From JAVVEG01 sp041751425 (GTDB lineage Bacteria; Pseudomonadota; Gammaproteobacteria; Pseudomonadales; Pseudohongiellaceae), in NCBI GenBank assembly GCA_041751425.1, contig JBGSXL010000016.1, forward strand, positions 1-64,000: a stretch of DNA of 64,000 nt. The letters run 5' to 3'. Numbering within the stretch: position 1 is the stretch's first letter; each line of letters opens with the position of its first letter. The notes under the pieces are model-generated. The model did not search any database. It was not told where the DNA came from and worked only from the letters and a program-made list of their open reading frames with translations. Shown in pieces: positions 23,582 through 31,376 of this stretch. A program made the position numbers and the translations under genes.

Positions 23582-23610
23582 TTGGTCGACAGCAGAGCGC
23601 TGCCGACCAA
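23582..23610 (-). terminator. Hairpin between ectC and ATP-grasp gene
   Basis: TTGGTCG-A-CAGC-AGAGC-GCTG-C-CGACCAA forms an 11-bp stem with one internal mismatch, starting 11 bp past the ectC stop on the minus strand. The 3' side is not U-rich. It could end or attenuate the ectC transcript before the ATP-grasp gene. Confidence 0.5.
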
Positions 23611-23620
23611 AGCAGTAGGT

Positions 23621-24016
23621 CTACTCGCCAATGGGTGCGTAGGAGCCGTCTGCGCGATGCACTTCTCGCCCGGTCAGAGCCGGGTTGAACACGCAGGCTA
23701 CGGTCATGCCTTTTTCCTTTCCACGCAGCAGATGCTCGTCGTTTTTGTCGAGCAAGTACATGTCGCCCGCCTTGATGGGATGTATTTTGCCGTCGGCCAG
23801 GGTTTCAACTTCACCTTCCCCTTCGTAGCAAAACACTGACTCGAAATGGTGCTTGTAGTGGATATGAGTTTCCGTTCCGGGCCGAATGCGGGTGATATTA
23901 AAAGAAAAACCGACACCGTCGTCAGCGAGAACCAAGCGCGTGCTGTCCCAGTTGCCATTCTCGGCTTCAACGTAGCGCTTGGTTTTGCGGCACTCTTCAA
24001 GATTGCGAACTTTCAT
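23621..24016 (-). CDS. ectC: Ectoine synthase, orphan
   Basis: 131 residues from ATG 24016, behind AGGAGAAT; an upstream in-frame start at 24049 has no ribosome site. It is a cupin that normally cyclises N-gamma-acetyl-diaminobutyrate to ectoine. The iron triad is visible with canonical spacing: Glu59 (KHHFES), Tyr87 (GDMYLLD), His95 (KNDEHLL). The N-terminus MKVRNLEEC and the C-terminus (FNPALTGREVHRADGSY) are standard. ectA, ectB and ectD are not adjacent. Orphan EctC proteins are known; they may use an imported or alternative precursor, or make related cyclic products. Neighbours are ATP-grasp, deacetylase-fold and GNAT genes. Confidence 0.95.
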   Translation of the reverse strand: MKVRNLEECRKTKRYVEAENGNWDSTRLVLADDGVGFSFNITRIRPGTETHIHYKHHFESVFCYEGEGEVETLADGKIHPIKAGDMYLLDKNDEHLLRGKEKGMTVACVFNPALTGREVHRADGSYAPIGE

Positions 24017-24285
24017 ATTGATTCTCCTGTTGTAGTGGATGTGTTCCAAAATTTACAGGCGTTCGTAGTGCGCGCCCATTGCGTGCGCGTGCGGCGGGTA
24101 CTGAATGGAAAAAAGCCCAAGGCGACAACTATCAGACACAATGTCGAGGGCTTGACCGCGTGCGTTTCAGTGTCGAAATGCTAACACGACTGGCGCTCGG
24201 TTTGTAGCACGAGCACAAACCGGCATTAGCGGCTGGCCTTTGCAGAGCAAACTCCGAGTAGGGTGAATGTCCCTCAACACCGCAC

Positions 24286-24399
24286 GAATACAGGCCTGAA
24301 AGCCATGAGAAGCTGGCGGCCTTTTCCCGCAAGAGACGTGGCTTTTGCCCCAGCTGCGGTCGCGACGAGCGCCTTGATGAGGTCTGGGGTACCGACTAA
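24286..24399 (+). pseudogene. IS91-family transposase zinc-finger fragment
   Basis: Plus-strand codons give HEKLAAFSRKRRGFCPSCGR, close to the AFSCKRRGFCPSC motif of IS91/IS801-type transposases, with one Cys changed to Arg. The frame ends at TAA 24397-24399, against the stop of the deacetylase gene. The rest of the transposase is absent. Confidence 0.5.
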
Positions 24400-25500
24400 T
24401 CAGTCGTCGTCGACAAACGCCGAACGATGAAATTCTGCGGCTTCCGCCACTTCCTTCACGCCACTTTCACACAGCATCGGCACCTCGCCTCCTGCCAGTA
24501 TTTCCAGTACGGCGTGAACACCGCGGGAAAGCGAGGCCAGGTTGTAGCCGCCTTCCAGCACCAGGACAAGCCGGCCATCACAGTGCTGGTCGGCGATACC
24601 CTGAACGATACTTGTGATGACCTTGAAGCCGTTATAGCTCAGGTTCATGGCCATATCATTGTGGTGGGGGTCGAAACCGGCGGAAACCAGTACCAGATCG
24701 GGTTTAAAGCGCTCTGCAGCCGGTATCAATATCTCGCGAAAGGCTTTTTCTAAAGCGATGTCGCCCGCAGCTTCCGGCAGCGGGACGTTGATAGTGTACC
24801 CTTCGCCCAGTCCGGCACCGATTTCTTCAAGATGACCTGAGCCGGGATAAAAGGGCGCGGCGCAATGGGTGTCAAAGAACAGAACATCCGGATCTGCCCA
24901 GAATATCTCCTGCGTACCGTTGCCGTGGTGTGCGTCCCAGTCCACGATCAGAATACGCTCACAACCCAGTTTTGCCTGGGCATGTGCAGCTGCCACCGCT
25001 ACGTTATTCAACAGACAGAAGCCTCTGGCACGTACTGCCTCGGCGTGATGGCCCGGCGGTCGCACCAGCGCGAAAGCACTTTGCGACTTTTTGCTGACCA
25101 CGTTTTCCACCGCTGCAATCACATTGCCGGCGGCCGCAGTGGCCGCCTTGATACTGGCAGGGGATACAGCCGTGGTATCACTGTCCAGCCAGGCGCTTTT
25201 GCCTTCCAGTTCAAATAACTGGTCCAGATACGATGTGGTATGAACGCGGCTTAACTGGTCGTAAGTAGCGCTGGCTCCTGCTGTGAACTGTATGCCCGGA
25301 ATGGGATTCTCATCCAGATAGGTCTTGATCGCACTCAGTCTTCCGGGATGTTCGGGGTAGCTCCACTTGAAATCCAGGCCTTCCAGGATGGTCTTGACCC
25401 GTTTTTCAACCCGGCTGGCAATAAACGGCAGATCCACTTGCGGGTCATGGCCCAGCATCACGTCGTCACAAAATACACTTACCTTGCGATCACCTTTCAC
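24400..25500 (-). CDS. Histone-deacetylase-family amidohydrolase
   Basis: 366 residues starting GTG at 25500, with AAGGGG six bases upstream. It has the class II HDAC/acetylpolyamine amidohydrolase pattern: EHPGRLSAI, LVRPPGHHAE (active-site His pair), RGFCLLNNVAVAA, VDWDAHHGNGTQE (zinc Asp and His), SAGFDPHHND (second Asp) and EGGYNL (Tyr). It is expected to remove acetyl or other acyl groups from an amine using Zn2+. The GNAT gene lies 48 bp upstream on the same strand, giving an acetylation/deacetylation pair. ectC follows after about 380 bp. Confidence 0.9.
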   Translation of the reverse strand: MKGDRKVSVFCDDVMLGHDPQVDLPFIASRVEKRVKTILEGLDFKWSYPEHPGRLSAIKTYLDENPIPGIQFTAGASATYDQLSRVHTTSYLDQLFELEGKSAWLDSDTTAVSPASIKAATAAAGNVIAAVENVVSKKSQSAFALVRPPGHHAEAVRARGFCLLNNVAVAAAHAQAKLGCERILIVDWDAHHGNGTQEIFWADPDVLFFDTHCAAPFYPGSGHLEEIGAGLGEGYTINVPLPEAAGDIALEKAFREILIPAAERFKPDLVLVSAGFDPHHNDMAMNLSYNGFKVITSIVQGIADQHCDGRLVLVLEGGYNLASLSRGVHAVLEILAGGEVPMLCESGVKEVAEAAEFHRSAFVDDD

Positions 25501-25548
25501 TCAATTCCCCTTTTAGCTACCCGAACCTGCTTGCTGCAGGCCAGGAAT

Positions 25549-26091
25549 TCATCGTCCTTTTGCCAAGGCATCCTGCACCACTGCGGTGAACGCCGCAGCC
25601 CGAATCCCCGTGGGCTTGAAGCCCAGTTTGGCCCAGGCGGCTGCCGCCTCTTTGTTGGAAGCGGCGTATTCCAGGACCAGCTCGCCGATATTGTGGCTTT
25701 CCGCGAAGGTTAACAACTCACGCAGGATGGCACTGAACACACCGAGCTTACGAAAATCCGGTTCTACCCAAACATCATCAATGATTCCGGATTTGAATTC
25801 AACATCCGCCGTCTGCTCCCAAATGCCCTGACTGCGCCACACGTATAGATAGCCCATCCCTACCAAACGCTCATCAGTTGTCTCCGCCACAACGATCAGC
25901 TTGGCCGGATCGGACAGGGATGAACGCAGAGTAGCCAACAGGCGATTGTACTCCTTTTCCTTGAGCGTGTGGGGCGGAGCACCCGCCACGTGAAGCGCCA
26001 GTTTGGCGAGAAAATCGACGAGCACAGGCAGATCGGCGACCTGCGCTGCGCGTATCGATACCTGATCAGCGTTGATTATTTCTGCCACCAT
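25549..26091 (-). CDS. GNAT-family N-acetyltransferase
   Basis: 180 residues. The fold shows an N-terminal strand (VSIRAAQVADLPVLVDFL), central strands (LIVVAETTDERLVGMGYLYV), the acetyl-CoA loop region (IIDDVWVEPDFRKLGVFSAI; an R/Q-x-x-G-x-G/A motif in degenerate form RKLGVF), and VLEYAASNKEAAAAWAKLGF near the C-terminus. It does not carry the EctA sequence pattern. The substrate is unknown. Probably cotranscribed with the deacetylase-fold gene. Confidence 0.85.
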   Translation of the reverse strand: MVAEIINADQVSIRAAQVADLPVLVDFLAKLALHVAGAPPHTLKEKEYNRLLATLRSSLSDPAKLIVVAETTDERLVGMGYLYVWRSQGIWEQTADVEFKSGIIDDVWVEPDFRKLGVFSAILRELLTFAESHNIGELVLEYAASNKEAAAAWAKLGFKPTGIRAAAFTAVVQDALAKGR

Positions 26092-26153
26092 TCGACACCC
26101 CCGCGATATTATGTGCCACCTGACTCTTTACATTATCGGACAGCCAGAACGGA

Positions 26154-26220
26154 CTAGTGGTTTTCTTTCTCCAGCGACACCACGGTAACACTGACGCCAG
26201 CGCCCGGCAATGCATCCTTG
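26154..26220 (-). pseudogene. Short 3' gene fragment cut by IS6-like element
   Basis: The minus strand reads DALPGAGVSVTVVSLEKENH then TAG at 26154-26156, and is interrupted at 26221 by the terminal repeat of an IS6-derived element. It looks like a protein end but the family is not recognised. It lies just upstream of the GNAT gene. Confidence 0.35.
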
Positions 26221-26328
26221 GGTGCTGACAAGTTAATTCTCGAATGCGGCGGAAATCGGTATCTTGTGTATAGTTTTGATGAATTCATGCTTGGACTCTG
26301 ACAGCTCAAGAGTTAAGTTGTCAGTACC
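26221..26328. mobile_element. 108-bp IS6-derived miniature element
   Basis: Begins GGTGCTGACAAGTTAATTCT and ends GAGTTAAGTTGTCAGTACC. Its interior shares the TTCATGCTTGGACTCTGACAG-like right segment and the CGAATGCGGCGGAAATC-like left segment with the element at 14101-14287, so both are deletion products of one IS6-family parent. Confidence 0.7.
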
Positions 26329-26394
26329 TACCTGTGGGAAAGCTACTCGCGTTTCAGATGACAGAATGGAACGAGGTGCGTAAGAATCGTTTGC

Positions 26395-27324
26395 CTACGG
26401 GGACTGCATCTGCCCTCCTCGCAAAATTCCTGGCAAGCTGTAATTGCCCTCGTGACAGTCGTAGCTGTAACTGCGTCCACCTAACCAGCTTAGCGGATAC
26501 TCGCCACTCCACGGCTCGGTGTACAAGTCATCGTCTTCCACGGTGAACTGGTAAAGAATTTCTGTAGCGGAGATACGCGTGAATTTTTCAATCACTCGGG
26601 TATCTTCGTCGACAACCATGTAGCTGGTAATCAGATTGCGCGCCGGATAGTCATGACGGAAATGATCGGTCTCCACGACCAGAGTATCTCCCTCCCAATG
26701 TCCCCGGGAATCCCCTTCAAACCGGCGCGCGAGATTTTCTGGGGGTGTACTATCCAACGTGATGATGCGCAAACCAGCAACATCCTCCATATAAATCACC
26801 ACATGGTGCTGCGTCTGAACGAACAGCCGGGGCAGTTCAATTGGTAAAACGGAGGCGGGCGGACCTCCCAATCCGGCCAGACAACGTTCGGAAAGTTCAC
26901 GTTGTTCCGGTCCGTCAAAACCTTCCTTATTGAGCCTGGTCTGTTCAAGCGAAAGAGATTTGCCCAACTCAGTAAAAGGAACCCTGCCGTTGTCCGGCCG
27001 GGTGATCACCGAGGTGCGGAATTCTCCATTGACCTGCGCAAGTCCCATATCCTTGGTCCAAAGCATTTCAGGGTCAGTGTTACCCTCCCGAAAACCGTCC
27101 TGGATTTCCCTTGCGATGGTCTCAGCCAGCTCCGGTTCAACCGCCAGCGTGTTGATATCCGTGGGGCGTTCCATCAGGGTGACGAAATTGATTACCCACA
27201 CTCCCTGAAAATCAGGATGGCCAAACTCGGTGCGCGGTACTACAAAGCTGGTGGATTGTTGGGCAAGAAGCGGTTGACCAACGATGATCCATGACGCGAG
27301 TAAAAACACATTTTTCAAGTACAT
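26395..27324 (-). CDS. Exported protein of unknown function (WEGDTLVVET family)
   Basis: 309 residues with a signal peptide (KNVFLLASWIIVGQPLLA, cleavage before QQSTS). Recognisable features are DFQGVWVINFVTLMERP near the N-terminus, GLGGPPASVLP, GHWEGDTLVVET in the middle and SYDCHEGNYSLPGILRG at the end. This combination recurs in exported proteins of acidobacteria and marine gammaproteobacteria without assigned function. No catalytic motif. The C-terminal motif is complete, so it is not truncated. Confidence 0.7.
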   Translation of the reverse strand: MYLKNVFLLASWIIVGQPLLAQQSTSFVVPRTEFGHPDFQGVWVINFVTLMERPTDINTLAVEPELAETIAREIQDGFREGNTDPEMLWTKDMGLAQVNGEFRTSVITRPDNGRVPFTELGKSLSLEQTRLNKEGFDGPEQRELSERCLAGLGGPPASVLPIELPRLFVQTQHHVVIYMEDVAGLRIITLDSTPPENLARRFEGDSRGHWEGDTLVVETDHFRHDYPARNLITSYMVVDEDTRVIEKFTRISATEILYQFTVEDDDLYTEPWSGEYPLSWLGGRSYSYDCHEGNYSLPGILRGGQMQSP

Positions 27325-27634
27325 AAATCATCCTTACAGGTAGTGGGGAATGAAGCGTGATGATTGAGCGAATATTGAATCTTAATCCAGTCATATCGAT
27401 CTCCCAGATGAGATGAACAATAGCGCCGCTCTCAATCTGAGGCAACTTCATTCAGATCTATATCAACCATTCCATCAATTACTGGGTAAAACCCCGCAGA
27501 ATGGTAACCATCTCGCAAACTGCGCAATTAATAGGCGACAAAACTACTTATTTTGATACTATCGCAGGACTGACACGGTTCTTGTCTAGCCAGATCTAAA
27601 ACAGTTTTTCTTAATAATATCATGGAGATATGCT
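27325..27634. other. Intergenic region between divergent secreted-protein genes
   Basis: 310 bp between two divergent genes. It should hold both promoters. AT-rich near 27535-27615, and a ribosome site (ATGGAGATATGCT) precedes the right-hand gene. No gene, repeat or clear hairpin seen. Confidence 0.5.
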
Positions 27635-28174
27635 ATGAAAACCCGATCTGAAGTAATCCCGGCTTTAAGTCTTGCCTGCTTTTCGATACTTTTCCTAATG
27701 CCCCACTCGGTTTTTGCCAGCGAGCAAGAAAGGATAGATCAAGCGCGCTCCGCAGCACCGCCCTCTATCAGTGCCGAGGCTACTATTGTCGACAATGGCA
27801 AGGTGATTGTTGCAGGCAATAATGGTTGGACCTGCATGCCAGATACTTTCCCTGGCGATAATGCGCCTATATGCATTGATGGCGTTTGGGCGGAAATGAT
27901 GCAGGCGCTGGGGACAATGGAAGACTTTACGGCAGATAAAATTGGCATTTCATATATGTTGAAAGGTGACATTGGCGCAGGCGTGAGTAACTCAAACCCG
28001 CATCACCACGACCATAAAAATGCGGATGACTATGTAGAAACCGGCCCCCACCTGATGATTATTGTACCCAAAGAAGCACTAGCGGGAATCACTGACGATC
28101 CATCAGAAGGCGGACCTTATGTGATGTGGGGAGACACTCCTTATGCACATATTATGGTTCCGGTAGAAGATTAA
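27635..28174 (+). CDS. Secreted hypothetical protein with His cluster
   Basis: 179 residues with a signal peptide (VIPALSLACFSILFLMP, cleavage after VFA). The mature part has NGWTCMPDTFPGDNAPIC (two Cys), AEMMQALG, a histidine-rich SNPHHHDHKNADD loop and GPHLMIIVPK...GGPYVMWGDTPYAHIMVP. The His/Asp cluster might bind a metal; that is inference. No known domain recognised. Periplasmic or secreted. Confidence 0.65.
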   Translation: MKTRSEVIPALSLACFSILFLMPHSVFASEQERIDQARSAAPPSISAEATIVDNGKVIVAGNNGWTCMPDTFPGDNAPICIDGVWAEMMQALGTMEDFTADKIGISYMLKGDIGAGVSNSNPHHHDHKNADDYVETGPHLMIIVPKEALAGITDDPSEGGPYVMWGDTPYAHIMVPVED

Positions 28175-28216
28175 AAAATAGCGAAACTGACAAATGATTT
28201 TAGCGAAACGATGCCG

Positions 28217-28330
28217 CTATTCATTGACAGAATGACGTTGGGCACCCTGTATCACCTTACGCACCTTGGTGGCAAGTTCCAGGCGGCTATAGGGTTTGCT
28301 CAACAGGTCAAAATGTTTATGCGCCTTGAG
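28217..28330 (-). pseudogene. Second response-regulator receiver C-terminal fragment
   Basis: The minus strand encodes HKHFDLLSKPYSRLELATKV, then RKVIQGAQRHSVNE and a stop at 28217. It is the terminal part of a receiver domain (KPYSRLEL), closely resembling the fragment at 18.9 kb. Upstream sequence has no receiver core. Confidence 0.65.
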
Positions 28331-28410
28331 GGTACTAATGTAATGAACCATACTATTTGACGCCTACAAGTATTCCGGACTCGAACCCCATCTCGTTCAC
28401 CAAATTTGCC

Positions 28411-28481
28411 AGGGAACCTCTGAACAATTCTATGATCGCTCTGCGGGATCTGGCGCGTGTCGCTGCAAGGCGAGGTTCCCT
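28411..28481. repeat. 71-bp element with 10-bp perfect inverted ends
   Basis: AGGGAACCTC (28411-28420) and GAGGTTCCCT (28472-28481) bound a 51-base interior (starts TGAACAATTC). The ends resemble those of some IS5-type elements; it could be a tiny non-autonomous element or a hairpin remnant. No coding content. Confidence 0.5.
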
Positions 28482-28510
28482 AGCGATCCGAGATCGCGAG
28501 TCTCATAAGA

Positions 28511-28603
28511 TTAAAATATCAGTGCAAAAATACCGATTACGACGAGCAGGCCGATAATAAAAATAATGCCTACTGCGCTACCCAGGAACTTTAACATTGT
28601 CAT
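28511..28603 (-). CDS. 30-residue single-pass membrane peptide
   Basis: ATG at 28603 with AAGG five bases upstream, TAA at 28511. The peptide starts MTMLKFLGSAVGIIFIIG and continues as a hydrophobic stretch to the end, one transmembrane helix with a single Lys at the start. Size and sequence fit the small membrane protein class. Function unknown. Confidence 0.5.
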   Translation of the reverse strand: MTMLKFLGSAVGIIFIIGLLVVIGIFALIF

Positions 28604-28927
28604 CGCCTTTTTGTGGTTTTCTCTCGGACTGTGAATGGATTTTGTCTCGCTTACCCGTACCTCAATCTTACATAGTTGTTGAGTAGATAATTCTCTCCTA
28701 TAGGCTTCACGCGACTGTGCTTTAATGAAGTTACCTTAACGGGGGCGAAAGTCCATCCGGTAATCCCCCCAATTTATGAAGCCGTTACTAGTGGTAACTT
28801 CGGGAGCAAATTTCGGTAGAAGGTTCGGTATACGGGTAGCGTATAAAAACGACATGAACTGGAGAGTTAGCTGTAACGAATCCCGTACAAAGCGGTCACA
28901 GTATACAAAGAGCAAGAGATTAAGGTT

Positions 28928-29602
28928 ATGAGACGATATTTATTATTGATGTCCATGGCGGCAGCCATTGCACTGACCGTTTTCCAGCTTGACGCTTCCG
29001 ATGGTGAGTCTCAATACGCCCCCAACAACCCCGACCTGGCAGTTGCGACTTTCGCTGGCGGGTGTTTCTGGTGCGTCGAAGAAGCTTATGAAGAAAAAGT
29101 ACCGGGGGTCGTCGAGGCGGTGTCCGGTTACAGCGGCGGCGAAGAGAAAGATCCCACCTATCAGCAGGTTTCCGGAGGGCGTACCGGCCACACCGAGGCC
29201 GTGCTGGTCTATTACAATCCTGATGAGATCACCTACGAAGGCCTGCTCCAAGCCTTGTGGCGCACCGCGAACCCGACCGATGTGACAGGTCAGTACGTAG
29301 ACCGGGGCAAACAGTATCGGCCCGCCATTTTCTACCACAACGAAGAGCAGAAACGCGCTGCCGAAGCTTCAGTGAAAGCGCTGGAAGCGTCAGGCCGCTA
29401 TGACCAGCCGGTAAAGATTGAAATCGTCCCCTTCGAAGCCTTCTACGACGCCGAAGAATACCATCAGGATTACTACAAGAAGAATCCGATAAGGTACAAG
29501 TTTTACACCTTCAATTCCGGCCGTTACCAGTTTATTGAAAAGGTCTGGGGGGTGGACCAGGAAGTGGATTATTCTCAATACCGTCCGACGGGACCACCAT
29601 GA
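28928..29602 (+). CDS. msrA: Peptide methionine-(S)-sulfoxide reductase, exported
   Basis: 224 residues with an N-terminal signal peptide (YLLLMSMAAAIALTVFQL). The catalytic motif is GGCFWCVEEAYE, followed by YSGG...PTYQQVSGGRTGHTEAV, GQYVDRGKQYRPAIF and YHQDYYKKN, all standard MsrA features. It repairs methionine-S-sulfoxide in exported proteins. The resolving cysteines in the C-terminal tail of classic MsrA are not seen, so regeneration may use a one-Cys or thioredoxin route. It is convergent with the dynamin-like gene, 38 bp away. Confidence 0.95.
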   Translation: MRRYLLLMSMAAAIALTVFQLDASDGESQYAPNNPDLAVATFAGGCFWCVEEAYEEKVPGVVEAVSGYSGGEEKDPTYQQVSGGRTGHTEAVLVYYNPDEITYEGLLQALWRTANPTDVTGQYVDRGKQYRPAIFYHNEEQKRAAEASVKALEASGRYDQPVKIEIVPFEAFYDAEEYHQDYYKKNPIRYKFYTFNSGRYQFIEKVWGVDQEVDYSQYRPTGPP

Positions 29603-29640
29603 TGCCACTCGCCGCAAGTCTCCTGACTCTGGTGCTAACT

Positions 29641-31074
29641 TCACCCCTTCGGCGTACCCGACGGGCGGGTAAACCGATCATTAAGCTTTTGCACCAAACC
29701 ATCTGCGCTGGCAATCAGATTGTCCAGCTTGCGGCGCGTACGGCCGGACCAACCAGTCGGGCGCTCCGGTGACATGCTGGGCCACCAGGCCTCCAGGTTC
29801 TTTTCAAAGGCCATTGCCACACTTTTCGCGTCCTCACCCGGACGGGCATCACGCTGCAATTTGCGCAAAACCGACCGCCCGGCCATCAGGCGCAGGCGCG
29901 AATACAGGATGCCCAGCGCCACAAGCATGGCCGCAAGCACTAGTAGCTGGGTAGTGGGCGTGAATGTTGCCAGCGGCGCAAATACAAAACCATTCCAGGC
30001 ACCTGCGCTTAGGCTCCAAAAGGCGAACCCTAAAAAAATGGCTCCGAATACCACAGCATTTAGCCAGCGCGCCCGCTTGAACCACAATTTCCGGGCCTCG
30101 ATCAGTTCTGGCACCAGCACATCACGTAAATGCTTACCGCTTTGTTCCAGCTGCGTGCTAATGCGATAAGCACGGTCAACATCCAATTGCTGGATCCGGC
30201 TTTTGATATCATGCAGGTCTTCGTCACGCTTGGCTCGCATCCGCTCCCGGATCTGCTCATCCACAATGGGTGCCGCAGCGTCTTCCGAATAAATACGGTA
30301 AAAGCGCCCCGCAGTCAGGCCACTCTGGGCCATCGCCCGCTGCCAGGCCGCCACCACCTCCTCCGGGTTATCCTCGCGTACCGTATTGTCAATCTGGTTC
30401 AGGATATAGAGAAATTTATCGGAATCCGGACGGTTGATGGTGTTAGCCACCAGGTGCTGCAAGGTGTCGCCCATCGCGCCTGGTTCAGGGTGCCGTGCAT
30501 CAAAAAATACCAGCACCAGATCCGACAGCTCCATGATGTGATCGGTAATCAGCAGGGTTTCAGTGCGCTGTTTGTCGGCATCAAAACCGGGCGAATCGAT
30601 GAATATTTTGCCGCGTAACACCTCAGCGTTACAGGTCTTGAGCTGCAAATAGGAATCGATGCGTCTGGCCTCTCCTTCTGCCTGTGACTCAATCGACTGA
30701 CTGATCCGGTAAAACGGAAAGCGTGGATCGCTGTCCAGCGCCATACCCGGCAGCTGCATGGATTCTTCGTTGTTGCCGTAGCAGATAACGGTAAACTTAT
30801 CGTCAACCGCCTGATTGCCCGTGCGTTGCAACGGCTGCCCCAGATACTCATTCAGAAAAGTGGATTTACCGGCAGAAAACGTCCCCATAACCGCCACCAC
30901 CGGCCACCAGGAAATGTGTGTCGCATACGAGTCATCAGCACTTATAAAGCCCAGTTTACGAGCCACCGCATCAAGTTCCCGGAAGAATTCCACTCCTTCT
31001 GCCAGCGCAGGATTCTCCTGCTCAAGGTGGGATTTCAAGCGCTTGATACGTTCTTCCGTCGAGGTTGTGGCCAC
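29641..31074 (-). CDS. Dynamin-like GTPase with two transmembrane helices
   Basis: 477 residues from the GTG at 31074, chosen because GGAGAAG lies 4-5 bases upstream; a start at 31122 would translate a 15-bp tandem repeat. The G domain has GTFSAGKST (P-loop), DDKFT (switch I), DSPGF (DxxG-type) and LNQID (N/TKxD-type). A helical middle section and two hydrophobic helices (about residues 335-385) follow. It resembles bacterial dynamin-family proteins that remodel or guard the inner membrane. Specific role unknown. Confidence 0.85.
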   Translation of the reverse strand: MATTSTEERIKRLKSHLEQENPALAEGVEFFRELDAVARKLGFISADDSYATHISWWPVVAVMGTFSAGKSTFLNEYLGQPLQRTGNQAVDDKFTVICYGNNEESMQLPGMALDSDPRFPFYRISQSIESQAEGEARRIDSYLQLKTCNAEVLRGKIFIDSPGFDADKQRTETLLITDHIMELSDLVLVFFDARHPEPGAMGDTLQHLVANTINRPDSDKFLYILNQIDNTVREDNPEEVVAAWQRAMAQSGLTAGRFYRIYSEDAAAPIVDEQIRERMRAKRDEDLHDIKSRIQQLDVDRAYRISTQLEQSGKHLRDVLVPELIEARKLWFKRARWLNAVVFGAIFLGFAFWSLSAGAWNGFVFAPLATFTPTTQLLVLAAMLVALGILYSRLRLMAGRSVLRKLQRDARPGEDAKSVAMAFEKNLEAWWPSMSPERPTGWSGRTRRKLDNLIASADGLVQKLNDRFTRPSGTPKG

Positions 31075-31082
31075 GATACTTC

Positions 31083-31127
31083 TCCATAAAAACTGAGTCC
31101 ATAAAAACTGAGTCCATAACAACTGAG
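31083..31127. repeat. 15-bp tandem repeat x3 ahead of dynamin-like gene
   Basis: Three copies of TCCATAAAAACTGAG (the third has one substitution) lie 9 bp upstream of the GTG start, in the leader or promoter. On the minus strand the unit is CTCAGTTTTTATGGA, so each copy contains an ATG and a GGA. Confidence 0.85.
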
Positions 31128-31339
31128 GTAAGCAGACGGACCAAGCCTGTCCGACTTTGGTTCGTTGGCTATGAGTATCCCATATTTTGCGCGCATCTAC
31201 CCACTATCATTGCCCCCGATCCCGGCGCCCTTTCAAGGTTCAAGCCTCAGCAAAAGCTTCATCATTTCCTCTGTCGCGGTTCGTCGTCGACTGAGCTTTG
31301 GCGTTATGCGGCAACCTTCTCCGGGTATGGGCGTAATTC

Positions 31340-31367
31340 TTGACATACATTAAATGGTATATATACT
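31340..31367 (+). promoter_or_regulatory. Promoter and palindromic operator of RelE/Xre operon
   Basis: TTGACA (31340-31345), a 16-bp spacer and TATACT (31362-31367) form a near-consensus sigma-70 promoter. The perfect palindrome GTATATATAC (31357-31366) overlaps the -10, a good position for autorepression by the antitoxin. Transcription would start about 31374, only 2-4 bases before the toxin ATG. Confidence 0.7.
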
Positions 31368-31376
31368 AAATCTGGT

